From Alphaproteobacteria bacterium (GTDB taxonomy: Bacteria > Pseudomonadota > Alphaproteobacteria > Sphingomonadales > Emcibacteraceae): a stretch of DNA of 12,911 nt. The position numbers and the translations under genes are program-made. Of this stretch, positions 6,537 through 12,911 are shown piece after piece; positions within the stretch are counted from its first letter, which is position 1; each line of letters starts with the position of its first letter. The stretch lies in the NCBI GenBank assembly GCA_030432815.1, contig JAUILB010000047.1:1-12911 (forward strand), given 5' to 3'. The notes beneath the pieces were generated by a model. It was not told the origin of the DNA. It ran no database searches and saw only the letters and a list, made by a program, of their open reading frames with translations.

Positions 6537-8414
6537 ATGACAACTGAAAAACACGGGTTTGAAGCGGAAGTATCCCGCCTTCTTCATATGATGGTTCACT
6601 CGGTTTACAGTGAACGTGAAATCTTTTTAAGAGAGCTTATTTCCAACGCGTCGGATGCCTGCGACAAGCTTCGCTATGAAGGGCTTACCAATGCAGACCT
6701 TCTGAAAGACGCGGGTGAATTTTCAATTGATATCCGTCTGGATAAGGAAACAAATACGCTGACCATTTCTGATAATGGTATCGGGATGAACAAGGAAGAT
6801 TTGATCTCCCATCTTGGAACAATTGCTCGAAGCGGAACGTCTGCTTTTATGGAAAATATTTCCGGCAATGAAAAGAAAGATGTCAATCTTATTGGCCAGT
6901 TTGGCGTCGGTTTTTATTCTGTTTTTATGGTTGCCGATAAGGTTGAAGTATTAAGCCGCAAAGCCGGTGAGGATGCGGCTTGGTTATGGGCATCTGACGG
7001 GATTGGTGAATATACGATTTCATCTGCGGAAAAAGCCGGTAACGGCACGTCAATCATGTTGCACATCAAGGATGATGCAAAAGAATTTCTAGATGTTTAT
7101 CGCTTAAGAAATATCATCAAAACATATAGTGATCATATCACATTACCGATCACGTTGATCAGCAAAAATGAAGATGAAAAGGCGGAAGAAGAGGAAACAA
7201 CAGAAAAAGTAAATGACGGTACCGCACTTTGGGCCCGCCCAAAATCGGAAATTACAGACGATCAGTATAAAGAATTTTATCATCATGTTGCCCATGCCTA
7301 TGATGATCCGGCTACAACAATTCATTACCGTGCGGAAGGAAAGATTGAATATACGGTTCTTCTTTTTATACCAAGCCAGCAACCGATGGATCTTTTTGAT
7401 CCGGCACGGAAGACCAAAGTAAAATTATATGTAAAACGTGTCTTTATCACGGATGACTGTGAGGATTTGCTGCCAAGTTATCTGCGTTTCATGCGGGGCG
7501 TGGTTGATAGTGAAGATCTACCGCTTAATATAAGCCGTGAAATGCTGCAAAATAATCCGGTCATGAGAAGCATAAAAAATGCCGTGACCAAGCGTATTTT
7601 AAGCGAGCTTGAGAAAAAAGCGGATAAAGATCCCGACGGCTTTAATGAATTTTGGAAAGTCTTTGGTTCCGTACTTAAGGAAGGAATTTATGAAGATTTT
7701 GAGCGCCGCGATCAGATACTGAAAATTTCACGCTTTGAAACCACGGCGGATAAGGGGCTTTCAACACTTGATGATTATGTATCCCGGATGAAAAAAGGAC
7801 AGGATACGATTTATTATATCACGGCGGACAGTCTGGCTGCCGCAAAGCGGTCCCCACAACTTGAAGGCTTTAAAGCAAAAAAGATCGAGGTCATTTATTT
7901 TACTGACCCGGTTGATGAATTCTGGCTCCAGATGATGCCGGAATATGACGGTAAAAAGTTTGCGTCGGTAACAAGGGGATCGGCCGATCTTGATGATAAA
8001 AAGAAAGACAAGAAGAAGAAAAAACAGACCCCGGAAATAGATGCATTAATCGGTGTCTTAAAAACTAACCTTGGCGAAGCCGTCAAAGATGTGCGAGTAT
8101 CAAACCGCCTGACCGATAGCGCCGTATGTCTGGTTGCAGATGATAATGATATGGATATCCATCTGGAGCGTATTCTTAAAATGCATAATAAGCTTGAAGG
8201 TGCAGCAAGTGCCCGGGTCATGGAAATCAACGCAGATAATCCCCTGATTAAGGCCCTTGGTGAGCAGGCAACCCGGGATGGTTCGGTGGATGCACTTAAG
8301 GATGCTTCGCAAATCCTGCTGGACCAGGCGAGGATTATGGAAGGGGATCTTCCGGATGATCCAGTCGCATTTGCGACACGCCTTTCAACCATTATGACGA
8401 ACAGTTTCAAATAA
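6537..8414 (+). CDS. htpG: Chaperone HtpG (Hsp90 family)
   Basis: HtpG is the cytosolic bacterial Hsp90, an ATP-dependent dimeric chaperone that remodels late folding intermediates. The GHKL ATPase domain (1 to about 215) has E33 and N37 in ELISNASDACD, D79 in DNGIGM, the ATP-lid segment GTIARSGTSAFM and IGQFGVGFYS (119-128). An acidic linker (NEDEKAEEEETTEKV) leads to the middle domain with NISREMLQNN. The C-terminal dimerisation domain ends at about 625, the usual length. Between middle and C-terminal domains is a lysine-rich stretch (DDKKKDKKKKKQ). The start at 6537 is preferred over in-frame ATG 6528: AGAGGA (6521-6526) lies 10 nt before 6537 but only 1 nt before 6528, and MTTEKHGF matches the family's usual N-terminus. 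It is a single-gene unit, with an RpoH promoter before it and a terminator 8 nt after. Confidence 0.97.
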   Translation: MTTEKHGFEAEVSRLLHMMVHSVYSEREIFLRELISNASDACDKLRYEGLTNADLLKDAGEFSIDIRLDKETNTLTISDNGIGMNKEDLISHLGTIARSGTSAFMENISGNEKKDVNLIGQFGVGFYSVFMVADKVEVLSRKAGEDAAWLWASDGIGEYTISSAEKAGNGTSIMLHIKDDAKEFLDVYRLRNIIKTYSDHITLPITLISKNEDEKAEEEETTEKVNDGTALWARPKSEITDDQYKEFYHHVAHAYDDPATTIHYRAEGKIEYTVLLFIPSQQPMDLFDPARKTKVKLYVKRVFITDDCEDLLPSYLRFMRGVVDSEDLPLNISREMLQNNPVMRSIKNAVTKRILSELEKKADKDPDGFNEFWKVFGSVLKEGIYEDFERRDQILKISRFETTADKGLSTLDDYVSRMKKGQDTIYYITADSLAAAKRSPQLEGFKAKKIEVIYFTDPVDEFWLQMMPEYDGKKFASVTRGSADLDDKKKDKKKKKQTPEIDALIGVLKTNLGEAVKDVRVSNRLTDSAVCLVADDNDMDIHLERILKMHNKLEGAASARVMEINADNPLIKALGEQATRDGSVDALKDASQILLDQARIMEGDLPDDPVAFATRLSTIMTNSFK

Positions 8415-8422
8415 TATATTTT

Positions 8423-8450
8423 AAAAGCCACGGAAACCCCGTGGCTTTTT
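8423..8450 (+). terminator. Intrinsic terminator of htpG
   Basis: AAAAGCCACGG (8423-8433), loop AAACC, then CCGTGGCTTTT (8439-8449) form an 11-bp perfect stem ending in five T. It begins 8 nt after the htpG stop. The A-rich left arm would also give a U-tract on the minus strand, but no minus-strand gene ends here. Confidence 0.9.
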
Positions 8451-8557
8451 CATATTAATAAAAAATTATCTCTATTAAGTAACACCTTATTCAGCTTTAT
8501 GTGTTTATTCTGTGCAGGATAAAAATTGCCGGTTACGAATTAGCCGCTAAAGTGAAA

Positions 8558-9424
8558 ATGAGTACGGAGATATTTTTGTCTGAAACTGACGAAATAATTG
8601 AAACCGAAGTAAAGAATGAAATTTCAATAAGTGGCGCTATTACAGGCAGTTACCTGTTCTTTATGAGCCACTTTAATCATTTTATTCGTCTTGCGTGGGT
8701 TCCACTTCTTATTTGGGTGATGGTGGAGCTCGCATGTGATTATGCACTTAATGAGTATGGCCTTATATATGATTCGATGGTGCCGCGCGCCATCGTTTCG
8801 GCGGCTTTTGCGCTTGTCTGGTATCGGCAGTTTTTAATGGGTGAACAATATGCCACCTATGACCAACTGTTTGACCATGTAGTCAGCCCGGGCGTTTTCA
8901 ATTTTTACAGTCTGATCAGGTCAATTGCGCGGATTGTGATTACAACGATTATTTTATTTGTGCCAACATTGATGCTTTCCATCAGTTTTCTGTTTTATCA
9001 GTATTCCCAAGGAATTTTGATGGATGAGGCGGCAATACAGGACGCTGCATTTAAAAGTACCACACTGGTTATCCTTCTTTTTTCACCAATTCTTGTCAGA
9101 TTATCGCTCTATACGGTGGGTGTGGCGCTTGGCCGAAGAAAAATGAGCCTTAGGGATATATGGAAAAAAACATCAGGAAGCACCTGGGTTCTCTGGCTTC
9201 TTATACTTAGGGCATTTTTACCTATTACGCTTTATACATATTTTATAACCTGGGCGTTTGAGACTATTGCCAGAAAACTGGGTATGGGTTATTTCTGGAC
9301 GAGCCTGTTTGTAAATGTTCCAACGGGGTTTCTTACCCTTATGATGCTGGCGATTGTTGTTGCTGTAAACGGCGAGGCCTTTAAGGTTATGGTCGGGGTT
9401 CGCAAAGAGGAACGAGAACAATAA
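8558..9424 (+). CDS. Multi-pass inner-membrane protein of unknown function
   Basis: I do not recognise this protein. From ATG 8558 (MSTEIFLSETDEI) it has a polar acidic N-terminus of about 25 residues. About six hydrophobic segments follow, including LAWVPLLIWVMVELA, IVSAAFALVW, IVITTIILFVPTLMLSISFL, TTLVILLFSPILVRLSLY, WVLWLLILRAFLPITLYTYF and GFLTLMMLAIVVAV. A charged tail (RKEEREQ) ends it. Basic loops such as GRRKMSLRDIWKK are likely cytoplasmic. The reading frame continues upstream to ATG 8501, adding 19 residues; neither start has a clear Shine-Dalgarno, and I prefer 8558 because the extra residues look unlike the rest. It is bounded on both sides by terminators, so it is probably its own transcript. 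No catalytic or transporter motif is visible. Confidence 0.8.
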   Translation: MSTEIFLSETDEIIETEVKNEISISGAITGSYLFFMSHFNHFIRLAWVPLLIWVMVELACDYALNEYGLIYDSMVPRAIVSAAFALVWYRQFLMGEQYATYDQLFDHVVSPGVFNFYSLIRSIARIVITTIILFVPTLMLSISFLFYQYSQGILMDEAAIQDAAFKSTTLVILLFSPILVRLSLYTVGVALGRRKMSLRDIWKKTSGSTWVLWLLILRAFLPITLYTYFITWAFETIARKLGMGYFWTSLFVNVPTGFLTLMMLAIVVAVNGEAFKVMVGVRKEEREQ

Positions 9425-9425
9425 A

Positions 9426-9453
9426 AAAGCCGGATCTTTGCAGAACCGGCTTT
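9426..9453. terminator. Bidirectional terminator between membrane-protein gene and acnA
   Basis: AAAGCCGG (9426-9433) pairs with CCGGCTTT (9446-9453), and TCT/AGA inside extends the stem around a TTGC loop with one A/A mismatch. On the plus strand it is followed by GATTTTTTATTT. On the minus strand, downstream of the acnA stop at 9474, the stem is followed by further T. It begins 2 nt after the membrane-protein stop and can serve both convergent genes. Confidence 0.85.
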
Positions 9454-9473
9454 GATTTTTTATTTATTCACCA

Positions 9474-12158
9474 CTATTGTGATGCAAGGTTGCGAAGCAC
9501 ATAATGAAGAATACCACCGTTTTTGTAATATTCCACTTCATTGGCTGTATCAATGCGGCTAAGCACCACAATGTCTTTGGTTGAACCATCAGCATAGGTA
9601 ATTCTGACATTCACATCCTGTTGTGGTTTGATGCCATCGGCAATCCCGGTAATATCAAACGTTTCGGAACCTGTTAGACCAAGGCTTTCACGGTTATCAC
9701 TGCCTTTAAATTGTAAAGGAAGAACGCCCATGCCCACAAGGTTTGAGCGGTGGATACGTTCGAAACTTTCCACAATCACTGCTTTGACACCAAGCAGGTT
9801 TGTGCCCTTTGCGGCCCAGTCACGGGATGATCCGGTACCATATTCCTTACCACCGACAACCACGAGCGGCGTGCCGGCTTCCTGATATTTCATGGAAGCA
9901 TCATAAATGCTCATTTGTTCACCGGTCGGAATATAGGTGGTAATCCCACCTTCCGTACCCGGTGCCATCAGGTTACGTAGACGCACATTGGCAAATGTAC
10001 CGCGCATCATTACCTGATGATTACCTCGACGCGAACCATAAGAATTGAAATCCTTGCGCTCAACACCGTTGGCTTTCAGGTATTCTCCTGCCGGGCTGTC
10101 GGCCTTGATTGCACCAGCAGGGGAAATATGATCAGTGGTGATACTGTCGCCAAGTAACGCGAGCAGATTTGCTCCCTTTATATCCGAAAGATCACCTATT
10201 TCCATGCTCATGCCTTGGAAATACGGCGGATGCTGAATATAAGTGCTGCTATCGTCCCAGGCATAGGTTTGACCTTCTGCAAATTTTATAGCTTGCCATT
10301 CAGGTGTGCCTGTAAAGACATCGGCATAACGTTCAACGAACATTTCACGGGTAAGTGATTGTCTTATGGTTGCTTCAACCTCTGCATTGGTTGGCCAGAT
10401 ATCTTTCAGATATACATCATTGCCATTTTTATCCTGACCGATTGCATCTTTGGTAATATCAATCTGAAGACTGCCGGCGATTGCATAAGCAACTACAAGC
10501 GGAGGCGATGCCAAGTAGGATGATTTAAGATCCTGGCTTACACGTCCTTCAAAGTTACGGTTACCACTCAGCACGGAGGCGCAGATAAGCTCATTATCAT
10601 TAATTGTTTTGCGAAGATTGTCCGCAAGTGGTCCTGAATTTCCGATACATGTTGTACAACCATATCCAACAAGATCAAACCCAAGTTCATTCAGATGTTC
10701 TGTCAATCCTGCTTTATCCAGATAGTCTGTCACAACCTGTGATCCGGGGGCAAGGGATGTTTTGACCCATGGCTTTGATTTAAGACCAAGTTCGTTTGCT
10801 TTTTTCGCAACCAGACCAGCTGCAAGCATCACATCAGGGTTTGATGTATTGGTACAGGATGTAATCGCTGCAATCAGCACATCACCATGGCCAAGGGTGT
10901 AGTCTTCACCTTCAACAGCATATTCAGTGTCTTTGTCGCCAGCTTTTCCACGGGTTTCTAGTACCTGATCGAATGCTGCTGCCGCGTTGCTTAGATCCAC
11001 ACGGTCCTGCGGACGGCTTGGGCCGGCAAGACTTGGTTCAACGGTTGACAGGTCAAGTTCAAGACCGGATGTATATTCAGGATCCGGTGTTGATGCATCA
11101 CGCCACATGCCCTGTTCTTTTGCATAGGCTTCAACCAGGGCAATTGTGTCATCGTCCCGACCGGTAAATTCAAGATAATCAAGCGTTGCTTTTGAAACCG
11201 GGAAGAAACCGCATGTAGCACCATATTCAGGGGCCATGTTCGCAATTGTTGCTTGATCCGCAAGTGTCATTTCATCAAGGCCGTTGCCGTAAAATTCTAC
11301 GAACTTACCAACCACACCATGTTTGCGGAGCATTTCAACAACGGTCAGCACAATATCTGTTGCCGTGATGCCTTCACGGGCTTTTCCTGTAAGTTTGAAA
11401 CCGACAACTTCCGGAATCAGCATGGAAACGGGCTGTCCCAACATGGCGGCTTCTGCTTCAATACCGCCAACACCCCAACCAAGAACAGCAAGGCCATTGA
11501 TCATTGTTGTATGGCTGTCTGTGCCAACACAGGTATCAGGGAAGGCAACGGTTTTACCACCGATATCTGCCGTCCATACGGTTTTTGCAATATATTCCAA
11601 ATTCACCTGGTGGCAGATACCGGTTCCGGGTGGCACCGCACTAAAATTATCGAAGCTGTTCTGGCCCCAACGCAAAAATTGGTAACGTTCATTGTTACGT
11701 TCCATTTCCAGATCAACATTTTCCTTAAATGATGTCGGTGTGCCGAATTTGTCAACCATGACGCTGTGGTCGATTACCAGATCAACTGGACTAAGCGGGT
11801 TAATCTGATCCGGGTTCCCACCAAGGTCAACGACTGCATTTCGCATTGCAGCAAGGTCAACAACCGCGGGCACGCCGGTAAAATCCTGCATAAGTACACG
11901 GGCAGGACGATATTGAATTTCACGGTTCATGCGCTTTTCTTTTTGCCAGTCAACAATTGCCTGTACATCTTCTGTGGTTACAGTAATGCCGTCTTCATAA
12001 CGCAGAAGATTTTCAAGCAGCACTTTCATCGAGTACGGAAGGCGTGAAATATCACCTAGTTTGCTTGCTGCTTCTGGAAGCGAATAATAATCATATTCTT
12101 TGTTGCCGACGTTAAGCGTGCGGCGTGTGTTCAGGGTATCTTGACCGACTGTTGCCAC
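9474..12158 (-). CDS. acnA: Aconitate hydratase A (aconitase)
   Basis: Aconitase interconverts citrate and isocitrate in the TCA cycle with a labile [4Fe-4S] cluster. The 894-residue product is the standard length of the AcnA/IRP1 type. The cluster ligands are C435 in TSCTNTSNPDV and C501 and C504 in GYGCTTCIGNSGPL. Other family blocks are DFTGVPAVVDLAAMR, DLVIDHSVMVDKFG, GTGICHQVNLEY, CVGTDSHTTMINGL and, in the C-terminal swivel domain, LLGDSITTDHISPAGAI, NSYGSRRGNHQVMMRGTFANVR, EYGTGSSRDWAAKGT and ESFERIHRSNLVGMGVLPL. The start is GTG at 12158, fixed by AAGGAG (12171-12166) 7 nt upstream; ATVGQDTLNTR follows. A sigma-70-like promoter and a dyad lie upstream. The divergent neighbour two genes away is ccmA, a pairing common in Alphaproteobacteria. 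Nothing in the enzyme looks unusual. Confidence 0.98.
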   Translation of the reverse strand: MATVGQDTLNTRRTLNVGNKEYDYYSLPEAASKLGDISRLPYSMKVLLENLLRYEDGITVTTEDVQAIVDWQKEKRMNREIQYRPARVLMQDFTGVPAVVDLAAMRNAVVDLGGNPDQINPLSPVDLVIDHSVMVDKFGTPTSFKENVDLEMERNNERYQFLRWGQNSFDNFSAVPPGTGICHQVNLEYIAKTVWTADIGGKTVAFPDTCVGTDSHTTMINGLAVLGWGVGGIEAEAAMLGQPVSMLIPEVVGFKLTGKAREGITATDIVLTVVEMLRKHGVVGKFVEFYGNGLDEMTLADQATIANMAPEYGATCGFFPVSKATLDYLEFTGRDDDTIALVEAYAKEQGMWRDASTPDPEYTSGLELDLSTVEPSLAGPSRPQDRVDLSNAAAAFDQVLETRGKAGDKDTEYAVEGEDYTLGHGDVLIAAITSCTNTSNPDVMLAAGLVAKKANELGLKSKPWVKTSLAPGSQVVTDYLDKAGLTEHLNELGFDLVGYGCTTCIGNSGPLADNLRKTINDNELICASVLSGNRNFEGRVSQDLKSSYLASPPLVVAYAIAGSLQIDITKDAIGQDKNGNDVYLKDIWPTNAEVEATIRQSLTREMFVERYADVFTGTPEWQAIKFAEGQTYAWDDSSTYIQHPPYFQGMSMEIGDLSDIKGANLLALLGDSITTDHISPAGAIKADSPAGEYLKANGVERKDFNSYGSRRGNHQVMMRGTFANVRLRNLMAPGTEGGITTYIPTGEQMSIYDASMKYQEAGTPLVVVGGKEYGTGSSRDWAAKGTNLLGVKAVIVESFERIHRSNLVGMGVLPLQFKGSDNRESLGLTGSETFDITGIADGIKPQQDVNVRITYADGSTKDIVVLSRIDTANEVEYYKNGGILHYVLRNLASQ

Positions 12159-12229
12159 TGGAAAACTCCTTGATTTTTTTCTGATTGATTTACAGGCATG
12201 TTGTGACGGAAAATGCTTAATCTTTCAAG

Positions 12230-12247
12230 AAAAAAACACGTTTTTTT
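12230..12247 (-). repeat. A-tract/T-tract dyad in the acnA leader
   Basis: AAAAAAAC (12230-12237) and GTTTTTTT (12240-12247) are perfect inverted repeats around AC. The element lies in the roughly 110-nt untranslated leader predicted for acnA. As RNA it is a weak A-U hairpin with a very small loop; as DNA it could be bent. It may be a chance low-complexity feature. Confidence 0.3.
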
Positions 12248-12261
12248 GCGCTATCGTTTGG

Positions 12262-12276
12262 TTAATTATTCCTTAA
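12262..12276. promoter_or_regulatory. CtrA-like box at the predicted acnA transcription start
   Basis: TTAA (12262-12265), 7 bp, TTAA (12273-12276) is an exact TTAA-N7-TTAA match. It directly follows the predicted -10 of acnA and covers the expected start near 12270, a position that would block rather than help transcription. One such match is expected by chance roughly every few tens of kb in DNA of this composition, so support is modest. Confidence 0.28.
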
Positions 12277-12305
12277 ATTATGGCGAAGGCGCCTTTATTC
12301 GTCAG
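12277..12305 (-). promoter_or_regulatory. acnA: Candidate promoter of acnA
   Basis: On the minus strand CTGACG (12305-12300), a 17-bp spacer and CATAAT (12282-12277) match sigma-70 boxes at 4/6 and 5/6. The spacer contains GGCG-AAGG-CGCC (12282-12293), a small GC-rich dyad that could be an operator. The start would fall near 12270, leaving a leader of about 110 nt. Confidence 0.55.
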
Positions 12306-12309
12306 AAAA

Positions 12310-12326
12310 TGACCTAATTCAGGTCA
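12310..12326 (-). promoter_or_regulatory. Dyad element TGACCT-N5-AGGTCA, copy 2 (candidate operator)
   Basis: TGACCT (12310-12315) and AGGTCA (12321-12326) form a perfect 6-bp inverted repeat with a 5-bp spacer. It lies 5 bp upstream of the acnA -35 when measured from the GACC arm, centred about 48 bp before the predicted start. It is the better-formed copy of the element upstream of the DUF2794 gene. It could also act on the rightward gene at 12395. Confidence 0.5.
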
Positions 12327-12394
12327 AAGAATAAACAAAAGGGACTGCCATATTGGCTTTCATTGAAATAATCACATAAAGGTGAGTATGAATT

Positions 12395-12622
12395 ATGATT
12401 TTACACAGAAAAACGAAAACTGAATTATTTTTAAGTTTCATGAATGCCAAAAATTTCCTGATCGGTCTTATGGTTGCTACTTTTATGGTTTTTGCATCAG
12501 GTGCAGCGGGCGTTAAGGAAGGTGAAGAAATTTTTTCAATTCTTACAGGTGCAGGATTATTCACTGTTGCAGCTGGACTGTTAATATGGGCTAAAGATAT
12601 TTCAAAAAAGCTTTACGCTTAA
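12395..12622 (+). CDS. Small two-helix membrane protein, unknown function
   Basis: This 75-residue protein has a basic N-terminus (HRKTKTE), a first hydrophobic helix at about 20-38 (FLIGLMVATFMVFASGAAG), a short charged turn (VKEGEEIF) and a second helix at about 48-66 ending in IWAKDISKKLYA. The basic ends suggest both termini are cytoplasmic. The start at 12395 is supported by AAAGGTGAG (12378-12386) 8 nt upstream. An in-frame ATG at 12440 would give a 60-residue form that keeps both helices. It sits between divergent acnA and ccmA in the ccmA direction and may be co-transcribed with it, so a role near cytochrome maturation is possible, but sequence alone does not show one. I do not recognise the family. 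Confidence 0.65.
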   Translation: MILHRKTKTELFLSFMNAKNFLIGLMVATFMVFASGAAGVKEGEEIFSILTGAGLFTVAAGLLIWAKDISKKLYA

Positions 12623-12704
12623 ATCTGGGGTCTTCTCACTAACTCAATATGCTGCTATAGCTTCAATACACTCTTAACGTGGTTTGAAGAATGCAGGATA
12701 AATA

Positions 12705-12911
12705 GTGAGTAGCATCAGGGAATTTTCAGCAAGAAATCTGGCGGTCAATCGCGGGGGTAGACCTGTATTTAAAGACCTGGAGTTTAATTTATCTGCGGGG
12801 CAGCTTCTCAAGCTTGTCGGGCCGAATGGTTCGGGAAAATCAACACTGCTTAAGACACTTTCCGGACTTATTCATTTCAGGGAAGGTAGCATATTCGTTG
12901 ATGGTAGGTCA
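12705..12911 (+). CDS. ccmA: Cytochrome c biogenesis ATP-binding protein CcmA (N-terminal part)
   Basis: CcmA is the ATPase of the CcmAB(CD) complex in the system I pathway, which releases haem-loaded CcmE for cytochrome c assembly at the inner membrane. The window holds the first 69 codons, open to the right edge. They read SARNLAVNRGGRPVFKDLEF, then LSAGQLLKLVGPNGSGKSTL (Walker A GPNGSGKS at about 39-46) and LLKTLSGLIHFREGSI. The 'RGGRxVF' and 'LxLxGPNGSGKSTLL' pattern is characteristic of CcmA. The start is GTG 12705, with AGGA (12695-12698) 6 nt upstream; an in-frame stop at 12699-12701 rules out earlier starts. The call as CcmA rather than another ABC ATPase also rests on its place beside acnA, a common alphaproteobacterial arrangement; ccmB should follow outside the window. 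Confidence 0.85.
   Translation, partial: MSSIREFSARNLAVNRGGRPVFKDLEFNLSAGQLLKLVGPNGSGKSTLLKTLSGLIHFREGSIFVDGRS

Noticed and set aside
7980..8025. Lysine-rich stretch in HtpG as a frameshift or insertion
   Set aside because: The frame is intact on both sides and charged variable linkers are usual between the HtpG middle and C-terminal domains.
7895..8431. A 178-codon open frame on the minus strand across the htpG C-terminus
   Set aside because: It lies wholly antisense to clear HtpG coding sequence, has a low-complexity Ser/Phe-rich product from the complement of the lysine codons, and resembles no protein.
11253..11732. A 159-codon open frame on the plus strand inside acnA
   Set aside because: It is antisense to highly conserved aconitase sequence and has no ribosome binding site or family resemblance.
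12159..12394. An iron-responsive-type RNA element or riboswitch in the acnA leader
   Set aside because: No conserved aptamer pattern was recognised. The only structure is a weak A/T dyad and a short GC-rich dyad upstream of the predicted start.

Overview
The window looks like chromosomal housekeeping sequence from an alphaproteobacterium of moderate to low GC. Three things point there: a DUF2794-type gene (a family I know essentially from Alphaproteobacteria), acnA lying next to a ccmA-type ABC gene, and CtrA-like TTAA-N7-TTAA boxes. No mobile element, CRISPR array, tRNA or rRNA was seen.

Layout: (1) 1-2480, minus strand: DNA polymerase I (polA), complete at its N-terminus and running off the left edge. 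(2) 2585-5163, plus strand: an ABC-2 type ATPase followed 2 bp later by nadB (L-aspartate oxidase), probably one transcript divergent from polA. (3) 5164-5523, minus strand: a DUF2794 protein whose stop codon abuts the nadB stop. (4) 5524-5766: a 243-bp intergenic region unusually rich in signals. It holds a promoter with an upstream dyad for the DUF2794 gene, tandem CtrA-like half-sites, and a long RNA hairpin ending in a U-tract whose C-rich loop is complementary to the ribosome binding site of the next gene. (5) 5767-6447: a LigE-like glutathione S-transferase family protein. (6) 6537-8414: the HtpG (Hsp90) chaperone behind a good sigma-32-type promoter, closed by a strong terminator. (7) 8558-9424: an unrecognised multi-pass membrane protein. 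(8) 9474-12158, minus strand: aconitase (acnA, GTG start), sharing a bidirectional terminator with the membrane-protein gene. (9) 12159-12394: the acnA control region. (10) 12395-12622: a small two-helix membrane protein. (11) 12705-12911: the start of ccmA, the ATPase of the cytochrome c haem-exporter system.

The genes cover DNA repair and replication, NAD synthesis, TCA cycle, protein folding and cytochrome maturation; they do not form one pathway. The best leads lie in the non-coding DNA. First, the 5641-5721 hairpin has an anti-Shine-Dalgarno loop and is either a leader switch for the GST gene or a trans-acting small RNA. Second, a 26-bp promoter-proximal element is shared (20 of 26 positions) between the acnA and DUF2794 promoters at identical spacing, suggesting a common regulator. 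I saw no clear new multi-gene system.
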